Shown in pieces: positions 9,620-19,809 of a DNA stretch of 64,000 bases. The DNA lies in contig NW_020954562.1 of the NCBI RefSeq assembly GCF_900497805.2, positions 22,842,347 through 22,906,346 of the forward strand, given 5' to 3'. The position numbers and the translations under genes were made by a program. Source of the stretch: Vombatus ursinus. Taxonomy: Eukaryota; Chordata; Mammalia; Diprotodontia; Vombatidae. How positions within the stretch are numbered: position 1 is the stretch's first letter; every line of letters starts with the position of its first letter. A model generated the notes under the pieces. That model searched no databases, had not been told where the DNA came from, and saw nothing but the letters and a program-made list of their open reading frames with translations.

Positions 9620-9892
9620 GAGGGAAAGGTACGTGGTGCAGTGGATAGAATACTCTACCAGGACCCAGGAAGACCTATATACAAATCTGGTGTCAGTTGC
9701 TTACTAGCTGAGTAACCCTGTATGAGTCACTTACCTTCTGTTGTGTCAGTTTCCTCATCTGTAAAATGGGGATAATAATAATGCTTACATCCCTGGGTTG
9801 TGAGGATCTGATGAGAAAATACTTGTAAGGTACTTAGTATACTGCTTAGCACTTAGTAAGTGCTATATAATTGTTAGCCATTATTTTTATTA
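9620..9892 (+). mobile_element. CORE-SINE (MIR/MAR class), full length
   Basis: Head 'acgtggtgcagtggatagaa', then 'tagctgagtaaccctgta', CORE 'cctcatctgtaaaatgggg' and an L2-like tail 'cttagtaagtgctatataat' ending in ATT repeats. Confidence 0.85.
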
Positions 9893-10255
9893 AAATCTTG
9901 CAAATGTCTTTAAAACATACATTGTTTACTATTTTCATCACTTAGTTGGGTATATCAATTTTAAATTCTGATCTAATTTGTTCTCCTCAAAATGAGTTCT
10001 CCTCTAAATTAACTTTGAAGCTTAGCTATAATTTCCAAAATGGACTGTTCCATATTATAATTTCCTTTCATGTCAGCAGCAAGTGGAGAGTGGGGTGAAC
10101 TACAAGATGGGAATTAGAAAGTTTTCATATTTCTAAAATAAAGAAAATGGAGTCATATGTGAAAAGCCAATAAATTCATGAATTCAAACCAGCTTGTTTT
10201 ATCAGAGGATAGAAAGTCAATAGTATAGAGCTGGAAGAAATCTTAGAGAGTCCAC

Positions 10256-10515
10256 TTGGGGAAGCTGGATGGCCGTGCAGAAGAGGGCCCAGGAGTCTGA
10301 GTGCAGGTAGGAAGACATTGCTTTAAACATCATCTCGGCATGAACTATCCAGGTGACTATTGGCATTTCAGCTTATCTTCCTAAGCCTCAGTTTACTCAT
10401 CTGTAAAATGTAGGAAATGGTTGCCTCATAGAGTTTTTGTGAGGTTCAATTGCAACATTTTTTTAATGTGCTTGCAAACTTTAAAGAGCTAGATAAATCA
10501 TAATTATTATTATTG
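10256..10515 (+). mobile_element. MIR-class SINE
   Basis: 'gcctcagtttactcatctg' and 'taaaatgtaggaaatggttg' mark the CORE region, and 'tgcaaactttaaagagctag' plus an ATT-rich end mark the tail. The head is degraded. The 60 bases upstream ('agagctggaagaaatctta') look like the start of another MIR3- or CR1-like fragment. Confidence 0.68.
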
Positions 10516-10527
10516 AATTTAATTGCA

Positions 10528-10572
10528 TTTGTAGCATACACACAGACACACAAACATACACACATACACAAT
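10528..10572. repeat. Interrupted (CA)n
   Basis: A CACA-rich microsatellite with G and T interruptions. Confidence 0.85.
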
Positions 10573-10583
10573 CTCACTATTAT

Positions 10584-10756
10584 AGTAGTCATGCAATCTT
10601 TACTTGAAGACCTCTGAGAAGGAACTCATTACTTCCCAACTCATTCCACTTTTTGGAGATCTCTAGTTTTTAGAAATATACTCTACCTTAACCTCCTTTA
10701 CATGGATCAGAAATTCAACTCTCCACAATTTCTATCCATTGTTTTTCTAACAAAAA
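10584..10756 (-). mobile_element. L3/CR1 LINE 3' fragment, antisense
   Basis: 'tttacttgaagacctctgag', 'cattacttcccaactcattc' and 'acaatttctatccattgttt' match the antisense 3' part of mammalian L3/CR1 elements. In that family the stretch runs from 'gcttgaagacctcc' to 'cacccattgctcct'. Confidence 0.65.
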
Positions 10757-10821
10757 GAGGGTTTCAACACAATTAAAAGGAAATTAAGTAGATAGCTTAT
10801 TACCTGTTCTTGATAAAGCCA

Positions 10822-10996
10822 CAGGAGCATAGATTCAGAGCTGGAAAAAAGTTAGGGGTCATTTAGTTGAACCGCTTCATTTTGCTGATGAGAAAACTGA
10901 GACCCATTAAATTTCACGACTTGCTCATTATTACACAGACTCAGTAAGCAGGAGAATCAGGATTCAAACTGAGGTCTTAGGACTTTTCATTCATCA
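10822..10996 (-). mobile_element. MIR3-like SINE, antisense
   Basis: 'agattcagagctggaaaaa', 'ttgctgatgagaaaactgag', 'acttgctcattattacacag' and 'ggattcaaactgaggtct' are the blocks of an antisense MIR3-like CORE-SINE. Confidence 0.72.
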
Positions 10997-11064
10997 TATC
11001 TTAGCTTTTTGATCAACTCTTTCTTTTCTAGACATTCACATCTTTTTAATCATATATTACATAC

Positions 11065-11074
11065 TCTCTCTCTC

Positions 11075-11125
<51 letters not shown>
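11065..11125. repeat. (CT)n(CA)n compound microsatellite
   Basis: A short CT run (11065-11078) leads into about 22 CA units ending near 11121. The minus-strand frame through it is repeat translation. Confidence 0.95.
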
Positions 11126-11126
<1 letters not shown>

Positions 11127-11129
11127 CTA

Positions 11130-11627
11130 TTTCAGAAGTTATCTTCCTTCCCTGATTTAGGAGAGGAAAGAGAAGCCCTAATACATGCACTTCTACTGTG
11201 CAAGGCCAGAACTTTGGGGAAGGCAGAGGTAAATACATGTTACACCAACAAAGTGAGATGTAAAGGAACAGATTGAGCCCAAGAGACAGAGATCTTACCA
11301 CATTCCCTGTATTTTCTTCCTCATCTAGAACTGACCTTTACTTAGTTTGAATCTTTGATCCTGAATACAACATGTCACTTCTTTCTTAGCCCATTAGGTT
11401 TTGTTTCCAGCCTTAGCTATTACCCTAATCACTGACATATATTAGCATCACTCCTACTCCCCTAATTCAAATGAAAGGATATCACAATATATATGACCAA
11501 ACCACTGGGCAATGAGGAGATATTAAAAAAAATAGTTGAAGACTTGGGTTCTACATAAAATGGGTATAGAGTCTTTTTGGGGGCTTAGACAGTGACACAA
11601 GTAATTCTAATTATAACCAAAAATCAC
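11130..11627. other. Unassigned sequence
   Basis: No gene or named repeat seen between the CA repeat and the left arm of the inverted repeat. Confidence 0.5.
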
Positions 11628-11943
11628 ATTTTATTTTCTTTGGGGCTTAACAATATGAACAAAGAGGTTTTAGTCAATTCCCTAAACTTATACTGCACAA
11701 ATTAAGACACTGCCTGATTCCTTGCAAGTCATTCTAGAATTTGCTAAGTCTTTTCCTCCTACAATTTTCCTCTCTTCAGAAATTGCTCAACTTAAATAAG
11801 AAAAAAAAGCTATATTTTCAAAACAGCATCTATATTCAAAGAGAAACAAAACAACCAGTTCCTAAAAAGAGTCCAGACAATTCCATTTAATTCAATTAAA
11901 AATAATAAAAACATTAGGTAACTACTATATTTATGGAACTATG
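11628..11943 (+). repeat. Left arm of a 316-bp inverted repeat
   Basis: The reverse complement of this segment matches 13987-14301 with about 12 substitutions and one single-base length difference in an A run, or about 96% identity. The match starts at 'attttattttctttg' and stops abruptly after 'ttatggaactatg'. The inner end overlaps sequence like an antisense L2 tail; the rest is unassigned. No matching short direct repeats flank the outer ends, which argues against a simple TIR transposon. Confidence 0.95.
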
Positions 11944-12078
11944 CTATAGTTATAGAGCAAAGGAAATGTACAGACCCAATTCTATAAATGATAAGAGGAA
12001 AGTTTGTTTCATGCTAGGGGGTTTCAGGGAAGTTTTTAGGGAAGAGGAAGTACCTGAACTAGGTCTTGAAAAATAGGA
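11900..12078 (-). mobile_element. Probable L2 3' fragment, antisense
   Basis: 'aggtaactactatatttatg' followed by 'aagaggaagtacctgaacta' and 'ggtcttgaaaaataggaag' fits antisense L2 3' sequence. It crosses the inner end of the left inverted-repeat arm. Confidence 0.45.
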
Positions 12079-12079
12079 A

Positions 12080-13440
12080 GAATTTTAAACAACTACAAAG
12101 TATTTATCTGTTTATTTGGTGTCCAAAAAAAGTGATGCTCGCTAACTAGAGTGAGATGAAGATCATAGATGGGGCAAAGGAATTAATGATGTTCCATATC
12201 TAGCATGAATCTAGAGTGCTACTTGTGAAGTACAGTGGCCAGAGAAGTTATGAAAGAAAAATGTTCAATGGCATGGCAGCAGTAACAGTGGAGAAATTAC
12301 TGCATTTTCCTTCATCCTATTCCCTGTGAATAAGACTTTGACCATTGACATGGCCATCTGGCATGCTCAGAAACTGTTTTTTTTTCCCCCATGCCTCAGA
12401 ATGGAATTGCCATTTTTGTTTTGGCAATTGATTTACAGTAGTTAAATATAATTATAAAATTGTTATATTGGGCTAGTAAAATAAGGAACAAACAGACTTT
12501 CACAAGAGATGTTTACCAGTGAACCATTTCTATATGAATTCCCATTTCACTGAAAGTTGGAGAAAATGTAAGATCCTACCGTGCTTACTGTTTATTGGTT
12601 CAGTAGAGCAAAATGTTACCTTACTGGATCTTTTTCAACAAGGTTATTTCCATACAGACTTTGAAATCATTATAATAGTATTGAAAACAGAAGCAAAATG
12701 AGAGTAGAATAGTTTTGTTTTCTCTCTGACATCCATTATCATCTTCCTTAAGCAATAGTCCTATACCTTCTTTAATCTCATACAACCCCTTCTTTTTTCT
12801 TCAATCAAAATTAAACAAATCTAACTAAAATAAAGAAAACTTTTTGCATTTCTTAGCATTCCTCAACAGCTTCCAATTATTCTGAGCTTTAGAACTACTC
12901 ACACCATTATGGACCATGCCTTTTTTGTTTTTGTTTTTGTTTTTCCTCATTCATCTTTCATTGCTTTCATATCATTAGTACCTATTTCAGGTTCAGGATC
13001 AATGTTGCGATGAAATGAAACATTCATGAATCACTGAACAAAGGATGTTTATTTTGTTCAAACACATCAAGAACATATAATAAGAGAACAGTGACACTTG
13101 CTTCTCTGGACCTGCACTGTTCACTCCCTTCCCTGCATACACACCCCTCCTCCATCTGGAAATGCATCTGATCAGTATGTCATCAGGGTATGGTGATTCA
13201 CACAGGAGTTCAGGTTACCACCAAGTTTGAGAGGCACTGACTATAGATAGCTGGGAACTCTTATGCCCTTGGGCCAGAATCTGTGTCAGGGAAGCTAGGG
13301 TCAATTAGATTGCATGAAAGGAAGAAGTCAAGAAATCAGAGAAATCAGGGAACTCAGGGATGCTGAGTCAAGAAATCATACCTATTCTTGCTTTATTCTT
13401 CTGTGCATTTTACACAGAAATTCATCAGAAAGTCCTCTGT
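12080..13440. other. Unassigned spacer of the inverted repeat
   Basis: About 1.36 kb with no gene or named repeat. It includes a short TTTTTG repeat near 12922-12944. The block 12990-13380 is comparatively GC-rich and may be an unclassified repeat. Confidence 0.4.
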
Positions 13441-13442
13441 GA

Positions 13443-13616
13443 CTCCATATCCTTTGTGACAACTTTCCCTTTTTCTCTTCTTTGGAATTCTTTTCTTTGT
13501 GTGTTCAAACATCATTCCTTAAAACTGTGCCTCCATATCCTTTCTGGACAACTTTCCCTTTTTCTCTTCATTGGAATTCTTTTCTTTGTGTGTTCAAACA
13601 TCGTTCCTTAAAACTT
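13443..13616 (+). repeat. Tandem duplication, 88-bp unit, two copies
   Basis: Copy 1 (13443-13530) and copy 2 (13531-13616) share 'ctccatatccttt', 'acaactttccctttttctct' and 'tttgtgtgttcaaacatc'. Only a few bases differ, so the duplication is recent. It lies inside the spacer between the inverted arms. Frames through it contain the repeated peptide as a by-product. Confidence 0.95.
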
Positions 13617-13929
13617 CCATCTCTCCTGAAAGGATATCCCCTAGAAAATTATATTACACAGGGCTTTGCCTGTCCTGTTTATAAATCTTTTGAAATATAT
13701 TCTTCCCCAAATTAGAGTGCATATAAACTAGTTCATCTTTCATCTCTTTTCATGTCACAAGTACTCATAAAGAGTGGTCGCTTCTCATTCCTTCGTCTTC
13801 CCGTACGCATAATTTCCATTATCTTCACTTCAACAACTAACTTCTACTTGATGACAATCTAGTCCCCCATTATTCTTTCCATCTTTTAAAGTATGGATAT
13901 TATTTAGGTAGCCTTGTATTCTAAACTCT

Positions 13930-14045
13930 TTATCTATTTCTTCCTTTTTTTTTCCAAGGGGTCTCTAATATATTCCAAGCCCCTAACATAGTTCCATAAA
14001 TATAGTAGTTACCTAATGTCTTTATTATTTTTAGTTGAATTAAAT
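13930..14045 (+). mobile_element. Probable L2 3' end, sense
   Basis: 'agcccctaacatagttccat' and 'tagtagttacctaatgtctt' followed by 'agttgaattaaatgg' resemble the L2 3' terminus ('gcctagcacagtgcctggca' ... 'tgttgaat'). It overlaps the inner end of the right arm, mirroring the antisense L2 tail at the left arm. Confidence 0.45.
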
Positions 14046-14301
14046 GGAATTGTCTGGACTCTTTTTAGAAACTGGTTATTTTATTTCTCTTTGAATATAG
14101 ATGCTGTTTTGAAAGTATAGCTTTTTTTCTTATTTAAGTTGAGTAATGTCTGAAGAGAGGAAAATTGTGGGAGGAAAGGACTTAGCAAATTCTAGAATGA
14201 CTTGCAAGGAATCAGGCAGTGTCTTAATTTGTGCAGTATAAGTTTAGGGAATTGACTAAAACCTCTTTGTTCATATTGTTGAGCCTCAAAGAAAATAAAA
14301 T
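13987..14301 (-). repeat. Right arm of the 316-bp inverted repeat
   Basis: Reverse complement of 11628-11943 at about 96% identity. Conserved landmarks include 'tgcaaggaatcaggcagtgt' and 'ttgtgcagtataagtttag'. The spacer between the arms is 2,043 bases. Arms of this length and identity could form a hairpin or cruciform. See the left arm for the boundary argument. Confidence 0.95.
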
Positions 14302-14866
14302 ATATATAAAACATAACAACAACAACAAAATCTTCTGCTTTGGCTGGAAACTGCTGTAAGTTCCTTTATCAATCTGGTTCAGCAACCTACACCAAGACTA
14401 ATCCATTAGGTGTTTTGCTCTCAAGTGATTCTTTTCACTGAAAGGTGATTAAATGGTGAAAAGAAATAGAGTTATCTGCCAATGAGATTAGTTGCCTCTA
14501 TATATGCCTGTGAAGTGACTCATTTTATCCTTCTTGTGAGAGAATAGATAATGGCAAAGTCCCTCAAACTTACTCTTTCTAAGTCTGCTGTTTCATTAAT
14601 TTTATTAAGAAATACATCAAGTATTGATTTGTTGTTGTGCATCAGATTAGAAAGTTAATATATATGAGTACTTGAAGAAATACTTCTCACTTCCCTACTT
14701 TTAGTAATTGTTCCATGCTAAGCACTGAATTTGTTTTCCACTATTTCTCAGGCATTCCATCATCATGGGTAGGGGATGCCAATTATTCTATGCTAACACC
14801 ATCCTCTTCCTTTACCTGAACCCTCATCATCCAACCATCATTATTATTCTTTCTCATGTGAAAGCA
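14302..14866. other. Unassigned sequence
   Basis: A short AAC-repeat lies at about 14315-14330. No gene or named repeat otherwise. Confidence 0.5.
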
Positions 14867-14867
14867 C

Positions 14868-15028
14868 GGGATATGATGGAAAGAATTTACTTTAGAATTT
14901 AGAGAATATTAGTCTGAATCTCAGCTCTGTTAGTTATTAACTTTTTGATTTTTAAGGAAGGGACTTTACCTTCCCCAGGCATCAATCTACTCTTTTGCAA
15001 AATCAATTAGATAATAACAATAGTGAAA
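14868..15028 (+). mobile_element. MIR-class SINE, degraded
   Basis: 'gtctgaatctcagctctgtt', 'gggactttaccttccccagg' and 'ttttgcaaaatcaattaga' follow the MIR order in sense orientation. Confidence 0.5.
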
Positions 15029-15039
15029 ATCCAGATTCT

Positions 15040-15366
15040 GATTTAGGATTTTATATTCTACATATTTGAGCCTTGCAACAACCTCTTATTTCCATTTTGT
15101 AGATGAGGAAACTGAGGCTAAGAGAATTTAAAAAAAAGAAGATTGGTTGGTCTCAATGTGAGGGCAAAGGTTGGACAGACTACATACTCCAAAAGTCACA
15201 ACAGAAAATTTGAAAAATATCCCCAGCATATTAGATCAACCCCTGTGGTTGATTTAGAGTGGGATATAAAACAAAAGTCATGCAGCCAGTATGTTTCAGT
15301 GGTAGGGCTTGTACCCAGATCTTTCTGTCTTCAAGGCCAGCCCTCTATCCACTATGCCATGCATCC
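15040..15366 (-). mobile_element. MIR-class SINE, antisense, interrupted
   Basis: The outer parts are typical: 'ttttgtagatgaggaaactg' at the left and 'acccagatctttctgtcttc' and 'ctctatccactatgccatgc' at the right. About 150 bases (roughly 15128-15275) in the middle are foreign to the family and look like an unclassified insertion. Confidence 0.65.
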
Positions 15367-15369
15367 TCT

Positions 15370-15790
15370 CAACATTAAACCAAAGAGAGTGAAATATGTT
15401 TGCAACAAAATATCTTGGTGTGCTTTGCTTTTCTCTTGGTTGGAAGCATACTTTGTTGAACCAGTTAATTCATTGAAAAAGTAACTGAATCCAGTTGGTA
15501 AGTCTTGTCATTCTCCCTCAGTTATATTTTCCATATTTTGGGGGTAGAGGGAGAACACTGATTATAAATCTAGAGAAAAGACATCTCAAATAATAAATCC
15601 CCATTAATCTAAAATACTAGGGAAGGACTGTGGTGAATAAAACTAGATGCAAATAAAGAGAAATAATTGTTAAAACTGGGAAAATCTATTACAATTTGTA
15701 ATCATATCAAGCCTAAAATGATTGGGGTGCTGTGGGGAGGAGTGGGGAAGGGCATGGAAGGGACCTGTTATTTCATTGGCTTATGAAACT
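15370..15790. other. Unassigned sequence
   Basis: No gene or named repeat seen. Confidence 0.5.
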
Positions 15791-15799
15791 TCCAGTGAG

Positions 15800-15988
15800 G
15801 ACATCCTTCCAGCAATGCAAATCTCTATACTGTGCAATTTAGAGTACTTAGAGCATTAGAGAGTTGCCTGCACTATAAAGGGGTTAAATGATTTGCAATA
15901 GGTGACACAGAGAGCATATGTTAAATGAAGAGAGTCTTCAAATCCAAGACTTTCTAAGTCTAAGGACAGTTTTCTTACTACTACATAA
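15800..15988 (-). mobile_element. MIR-class SINE, antisense
   Basis: 'gcattagagagttgcctgca', 'gggttaaatgatttgcaata' and 'ggtgacacagagagcatatg' match a marsupial antisense CORE-SINE subfamily. Confidence 0.62.
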
Positions 15989-16149
15989 GACTACTCTGAT
16001 TCTACAATAGTGGAATCACAGAGTTATAGATGGAGCACTAATAAAGAAGGAGATAAAAAGAGAGGTCTTTCGGTCAATATGAGTCAGGTTTCCATGCACA
16101 TCTAAAATGTCATCAGATTATTCATAATAGGACCACCAAACTCTCTGGA

Positions 16150-16345
16150 GGCAGGCATGGGGCTAAATATAATTGGATAAAACTTTGGAGATCACTTTGT
16201 TCAAACACCTCTTTCATAGAAATAAAAACAGAAGCTTCATATCCCTCAATTTCCTCTCCAAAGACATACAGACACTTATTGGCAGAGCTGGGGCCATAAC
16301 TCAGGTATTCAAAACACAGGTCCAGGACTCTCCAAATCACCATCC
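16150..16345 (-). mobile_element. Possible MIR3-like fragment, antisense
   Basis: 'ggagatcactttgttcaaac' and 'ttggcagagctggggccat' fit a diverged MIR3-like antisense copy. Weak. Confidence 0.35.
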
Positions 16346-16349
16346 TCTT

Positions 16350-16800
16350 ATCTCTCTACTCATTTTTCTCATCTACAAAATACAAGTAACATTTTCGTGC
16401 AGAATATTTAGTAAGGATGATTGTAAAGCCTCTTTCAAATATTAAGAGTTATCTGAGCCTAAGAAGGATAACTTTATCATAGCTCTTTTCTTATTGAAGT
16501 ACTGAAGTACTTGAAGGTCATCAGATAATTTCAGAGACATGACATCTTTTCATTATTAATCAGACATGTTTTATGCTTAATCCATGCAGAAGCTAAGCAA
16601 AAAGAAATCTTTTTAGAACTATCTAGGAGATGAAAAAATTTAAATGCTAATTGTCCCTGTGATCACTGACATTTTCTCATTATTTAAAAAAAATAACATA
16701 GACTGGGAAAATATAGAAATCTGACTTTATATTCTGAAAATATTTACCCTTTTGAAATAAACAAAAGACAAAGGAGAAAAATTAGTATACTTTATTCCAG
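16350..16800. other. Unassigned sequence
   Basis: No gene or named repeat seen. Confidence 0.5.
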
Positions 16801-16805
16801 ATGAA

Positions 16806-16940
16806 GAGGTTGTATGTAACAGGTGATAGAATGCTAGCCTTGGAGTGAAAAAAAAAATTATTAGTTCAAATCCCATCTCTGACACTCACTTATTTTCACA
16901 CTCTAGAAAATTCATTTAATCTCTATGTGCCTAAGGCAAC
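16806..16940 (+). mobile_element. MIR-class SINE, 5' part
   Basis: 'gctagccttggagtgaaaa', 'agttcaaatcccatctctga' and 'ttaatctctatgtgcctaag' are in MIR order. An A run (16849-16857) interrupts it. Confidence 0.58.
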
Positions 16941-16961
16941 TCCTTAGGAAATATCTATTTT

Positions 16962-17006
16962 TTTAATCAATCAACAAATATTTATTAAATAGCTACTATA
17001 TGGGGG
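16962..17006 (-). mobile_element. L2/THER 3' tail fragment, antisense
   Basis: 'atcaatcaacaaatatttat' followed by 'aaatagctactata' is the antisense 3' tail of the L2/THER group. Confidence 0.45.
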
Positions 17007-17079
17007 AAGGAAAAGGGATGATTATGTACACAAATTTTGGAGAATGGTGAGTAACATTAATAACTGGCACAATCAGAAA

Positions 17080-17210
17080 AGTCCTCTATTAAGCCACTTT
17101 AATCTCTAAATCTCAGTTTTCTTCCTTGTAAAATGAGAAGCTTAGATTAGATGGGTTCTGAACACCCTTCTAGCTCTATATGATGATTGGATAACCTTTA
17201 TGGTTCCTTC
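17080..17210 (+). mobile_element. MIR-class SINE, 3' part
   Basis: 'aatctcagttttcttccttg', 'taaaatgagaagcttagatt' and 'cccttctagctctatatgat' match the CORE and 3' half of a sense MIR-like element. Confidence 0.6.
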
Positions 17211-17229
17211 TAGTTGTAAAGGCTTATGA

Positions 17230-18170
17230 ATGTATAAGTTATAGATTAGTTGTGATCTGCATTGGTGGAGGGAATTCTCATACCAGGAGGTCACTGTGCC
17301 TAGTAAATCATGGTTTATTCATGTGTTGACATTAGTAAAATTAGTCTTGCTAGTTGTGCTTTTAGTTCTAAAGATACAGTGAGCCTCTTGATTAATGTTA
17401 TAGTCTTAGCTAAGGACTTATCTTAATTTTGGTTCATATTTTGAAGCAAAAAGTAATTATGAGTAGCCAGAATATGGAATATTGTTCCCAAGAAAGAGTC
17501 TGAAGAAACACTGTATCAAACATTGGTGAAATGCAGGAGCTTGGGCCAATGGGGTAAAATATTACAAAGAATTCTTTTATTTTTCTCATTCAGGTAACTT
17601 GCTAATAAATTGTATTTACTGTGCATAACTAACTGCTAAAGAATCAATGGGTTCTATTTGCTGAACTTATTTTTTAAAATAAATTTCAAGGAAGCTATGC
17701 TTGGAAATCATCAATTTCTTAGCAGCATCAAGGTCATTTGTCAATGTTGAAGTATTGCTAGGCTCAGAAAAAAAAGACATTTGACTGAACTTACAACCTC
17801 ACAAAGCCTAGGAGGATTAAAAGTTTCAATTATTCTAAAAGTGTTAACACACACAATTAGAAATGGTGTTTTATTTTGTGCAGAGACTTCCACAGTCTTA
17901 GCCTCCCAGATAGCTTCTCAAATGTTTTGTTAACTACTGCTCTCAAAGACTGTGTCAGGTGATGGGTACCAAAGACATGAAGCATTGTAAATTACCTACA
18001 CAAATACTGGGTGAAGGAAGCTCTTTGCCTTGAGACAATGGAATGCTGGCCATGACCCCTGGATACAGATCTTCAGGAAAATTATATTGGAAATCTTTGA
18101 CTTCTGTTTCACAAAAACAAAAGCAAACAAACCACAACAAAATAAGTTATGACACAGATAATGCTTCAAT
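17230..18170. other. Unassigned sequence
   Basis: About 0.94 kb without a recognisable gene, RNA or named repeat. The minus-strand frames at 17955-18211 have no family signature. Confidence 0.5.
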
Positions 18171-18175
18171 TTCAT

Positions 18176-18242
18176 CTTTATAGCTTTAGTGCCTAGCATA
18201 GTCCCTGGCACACAGGAGTTTCCTACGTACTGATTGGTTGAT
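18176..18242 (+). mobile_element. L2 or MIR 3' tail, sense
   Basis: 'agtgcctagcatagtccctg' followed by 'gcacacaggag' and a TTGATT repeat is the L2-type 3' end ('gtgcctggcacatagtagg'). Confidence 0.55.
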
Positions 18243-18267
18243 TTTTTGGATCATTCCATTAAAGCTG

Positions 18268-18405
18268 TAAGGCATTGGAAAGGTCAACTAGTCCAACCCT
18301 CTTGCTTTATAGAAGGGGAGACTAAGGCCCAAAGAGGTTGATTTGGCCAAAGTCAAATAGGTTTTAAGTAGAAGAGTGCAGATTTGAGTGCATATCCTTT
18401 TATTT
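18268..18405 (-). mobile_element. MIR3-like SINE, antisense
   Basis: 'aaggcattggaaaggtcaac', 'agtccaaccctcttgcttta' and 'agactaaggcccaaagagg' are antisense MIR3-like landmarks. Confidence 0.65.
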
Positions 18406-18409
18406 CTAT

Positions 18410-18755
18410 AAAAGTTTTTGCCTGTATGGGATCATTTATTAACTTCTGAATTTTACATTTTAGGGTCAACTCTATAACAAATATGGTCTAAGAGAGCCAT
18501 TTTGTTGTTAAAAGAATTATTCAATCCTAATTTGTATAAGTAGGTTTTAAATTTGGAACTATACTTCAAAGTATAGTCAGAAGGACTACTTCAGAAACTA
18601 TGAGGTATGACATTGCCACACAGTGTGAGGAAGGCAGAGGAAGGACTTGAAACCAGTTGTTCCTAATTCTAAGACAAACTCTACCTGCTACATCAACTGA
18701 TTCTGCAGTTTTACAGACTGATAAACTAATGAGACAGAGAGGAAAATTTGCTTTC
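18410..18755. other. Unassigned sequence
   Basis: No gene or named repeat seen. Confidence 0.5.
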
Positions 18756-18764
18756 CCCAGTAGA

Positions 18765-18934
18765 ATCATAGAATCTCAGTACTGGAGGGACCTTAGACAG
18801 AGATTATCTAGGCTAACCTATAGATGGGAAGGAATTCTCTTAATTACATATTAGGAAGTGGTCATCTAGCTTCAGTTTGAAGATGTTCTGAAGTAGCCCA
18901 TTTCACTCTTGCACATCTCTAATCATTCTTATTC
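18765..18934 (-). mobile_element. L3/CR1 LINE 3' fragment, antisense, first part
   Basis: 'aatcatagaatctcagtact', 'ggagggaccttagacagaga' and 'tagcccatttcactcttgca' are the antisense 3' region of an L3/CR1 element. The family's next block appears only after 19255, so a roughly 320-base insertion may separate the parts. Confidence 0.68.
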
Positions 18935-19255
18935 TTCACTAAAATCCCTGGAAGATAATATCTGCACCCAAAAAAAGAATTGGTAAATAGAAATATATAT
19001 ATAGAATGGTTACACATGCACACACACATATTTGTATCTAATGGTAGCCATCTTGGGCTAGTGGAGGCAAGGGAAAAAAGAAAAGGGAAAAAAATAAAGT
19101 TACATGATAACTTTACTATATATTTAAAAGGAATAACTATAATAGATTTGCAGTTTTATGTGCAATCATGTTTTTAAACATTCTACTATGTTGTAGAAAT
19201 GCTTGTTTTATTTCATAAATTAAAAATAAAATTAATATTAAAGAAAAACAAAAAA
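18935..19255. other. Possible insertion in L3/CR1
   Basis: AT-rich sequence with TATATA and CACACA runs and an A-rich right edge ('aaagaaaaacaaaaaaaatc'). It separates two collinear L3/CR1 parts. The family is not identified. Confidence 0.35.
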
Positions 19256-19312
19256 AATCCTCCTCTCTGTAATTTTCATGCAATGCTTCTAGCTCTGCCC
19301 CATTTTGTTCAG
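19256..19312 (-). mobile_element. L3/CR1 LINE fragment, antisense, second part
   Basis: 'cctcctctctgtaattttca' followed by 'gcttctagctctgcccca' corresponds to the next L3/CR1 antisense block ('cctctttgcaacttccaccc ... tgctcctagttctgccc'). Confidence 0.5.
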
Positions 19313-19670
19313 ACCCAAAAAAGTCAGGAATCTATGAAGAAACAGATAAAACAAAATGAAAAACCTCTTGCCACATCCAATGCAAGAATTCATAGTCACA
19401 TAACCTAAATTCAAACAGCCCCACAGATTCTGCTTCATTTTTCTTAGCCTAAGTGATTATCATTTGCATTTGATGAATGCATTTGGTTCTAGGCAAAAAA
19501 GAGATCTTTTGTCTTCATAATTGCTTTACTAAGTATGGGAACAATATTAAGTGTAGATAGTCCCATTCTCTAGCTCTGGAACCATAATCAAATCAATGCT
19601 TCCATTGCTACTTGAAATGGTGTGGCCATCACCTATAGCTCCATTTGCCATCCCTCTATCCCTGAAACTT
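19313..19670. other. Unassigned sequence
   Basis: No gene or named repeat seen. Confidence 0.5.
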
Positions 19671-19674
19671 TCCA

Positions 19675-19808
19675 AACCAATAATATAAACTGCTTGAATA
19701 AAGGAGTTTTCTTTTTTTTTTTTGTATTTTTTACTTGGACCTTAGCATAGAACTTGCCACATACTAAAATCTTAATAAAAGTTTTCTGAGTCATCCAACT
19801 ATTCATTC
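19675..19808 (+). mobile_element. Probable L2 3' end, sense
   Basis: 'tataaactgcttgaataaag' then 'ttacttggaccttagcatag' and 'aacttgccacatactaaaat' follow the L2 3' UTR order. A T run (19712-19722) interrupts it. Confidence 0.48.
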
Positions 19809-19809
19809 T

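Noticed and set aside
12990-13030. C/D-box snoRNA-like pattern ('gcgatgaa' and 'actgaac')
   Set aside because: The C box is imperfect, the spacing is too short and there is no terminal stem.
11628-14301. A large DNA transposon with 316-bp terminal inverted repeats
   Set aside because: The outer ends have no matching short duplication, the ends do not look like known transposon termini, no transposase is seen, and the arm edges fall in old L2-like sequence.
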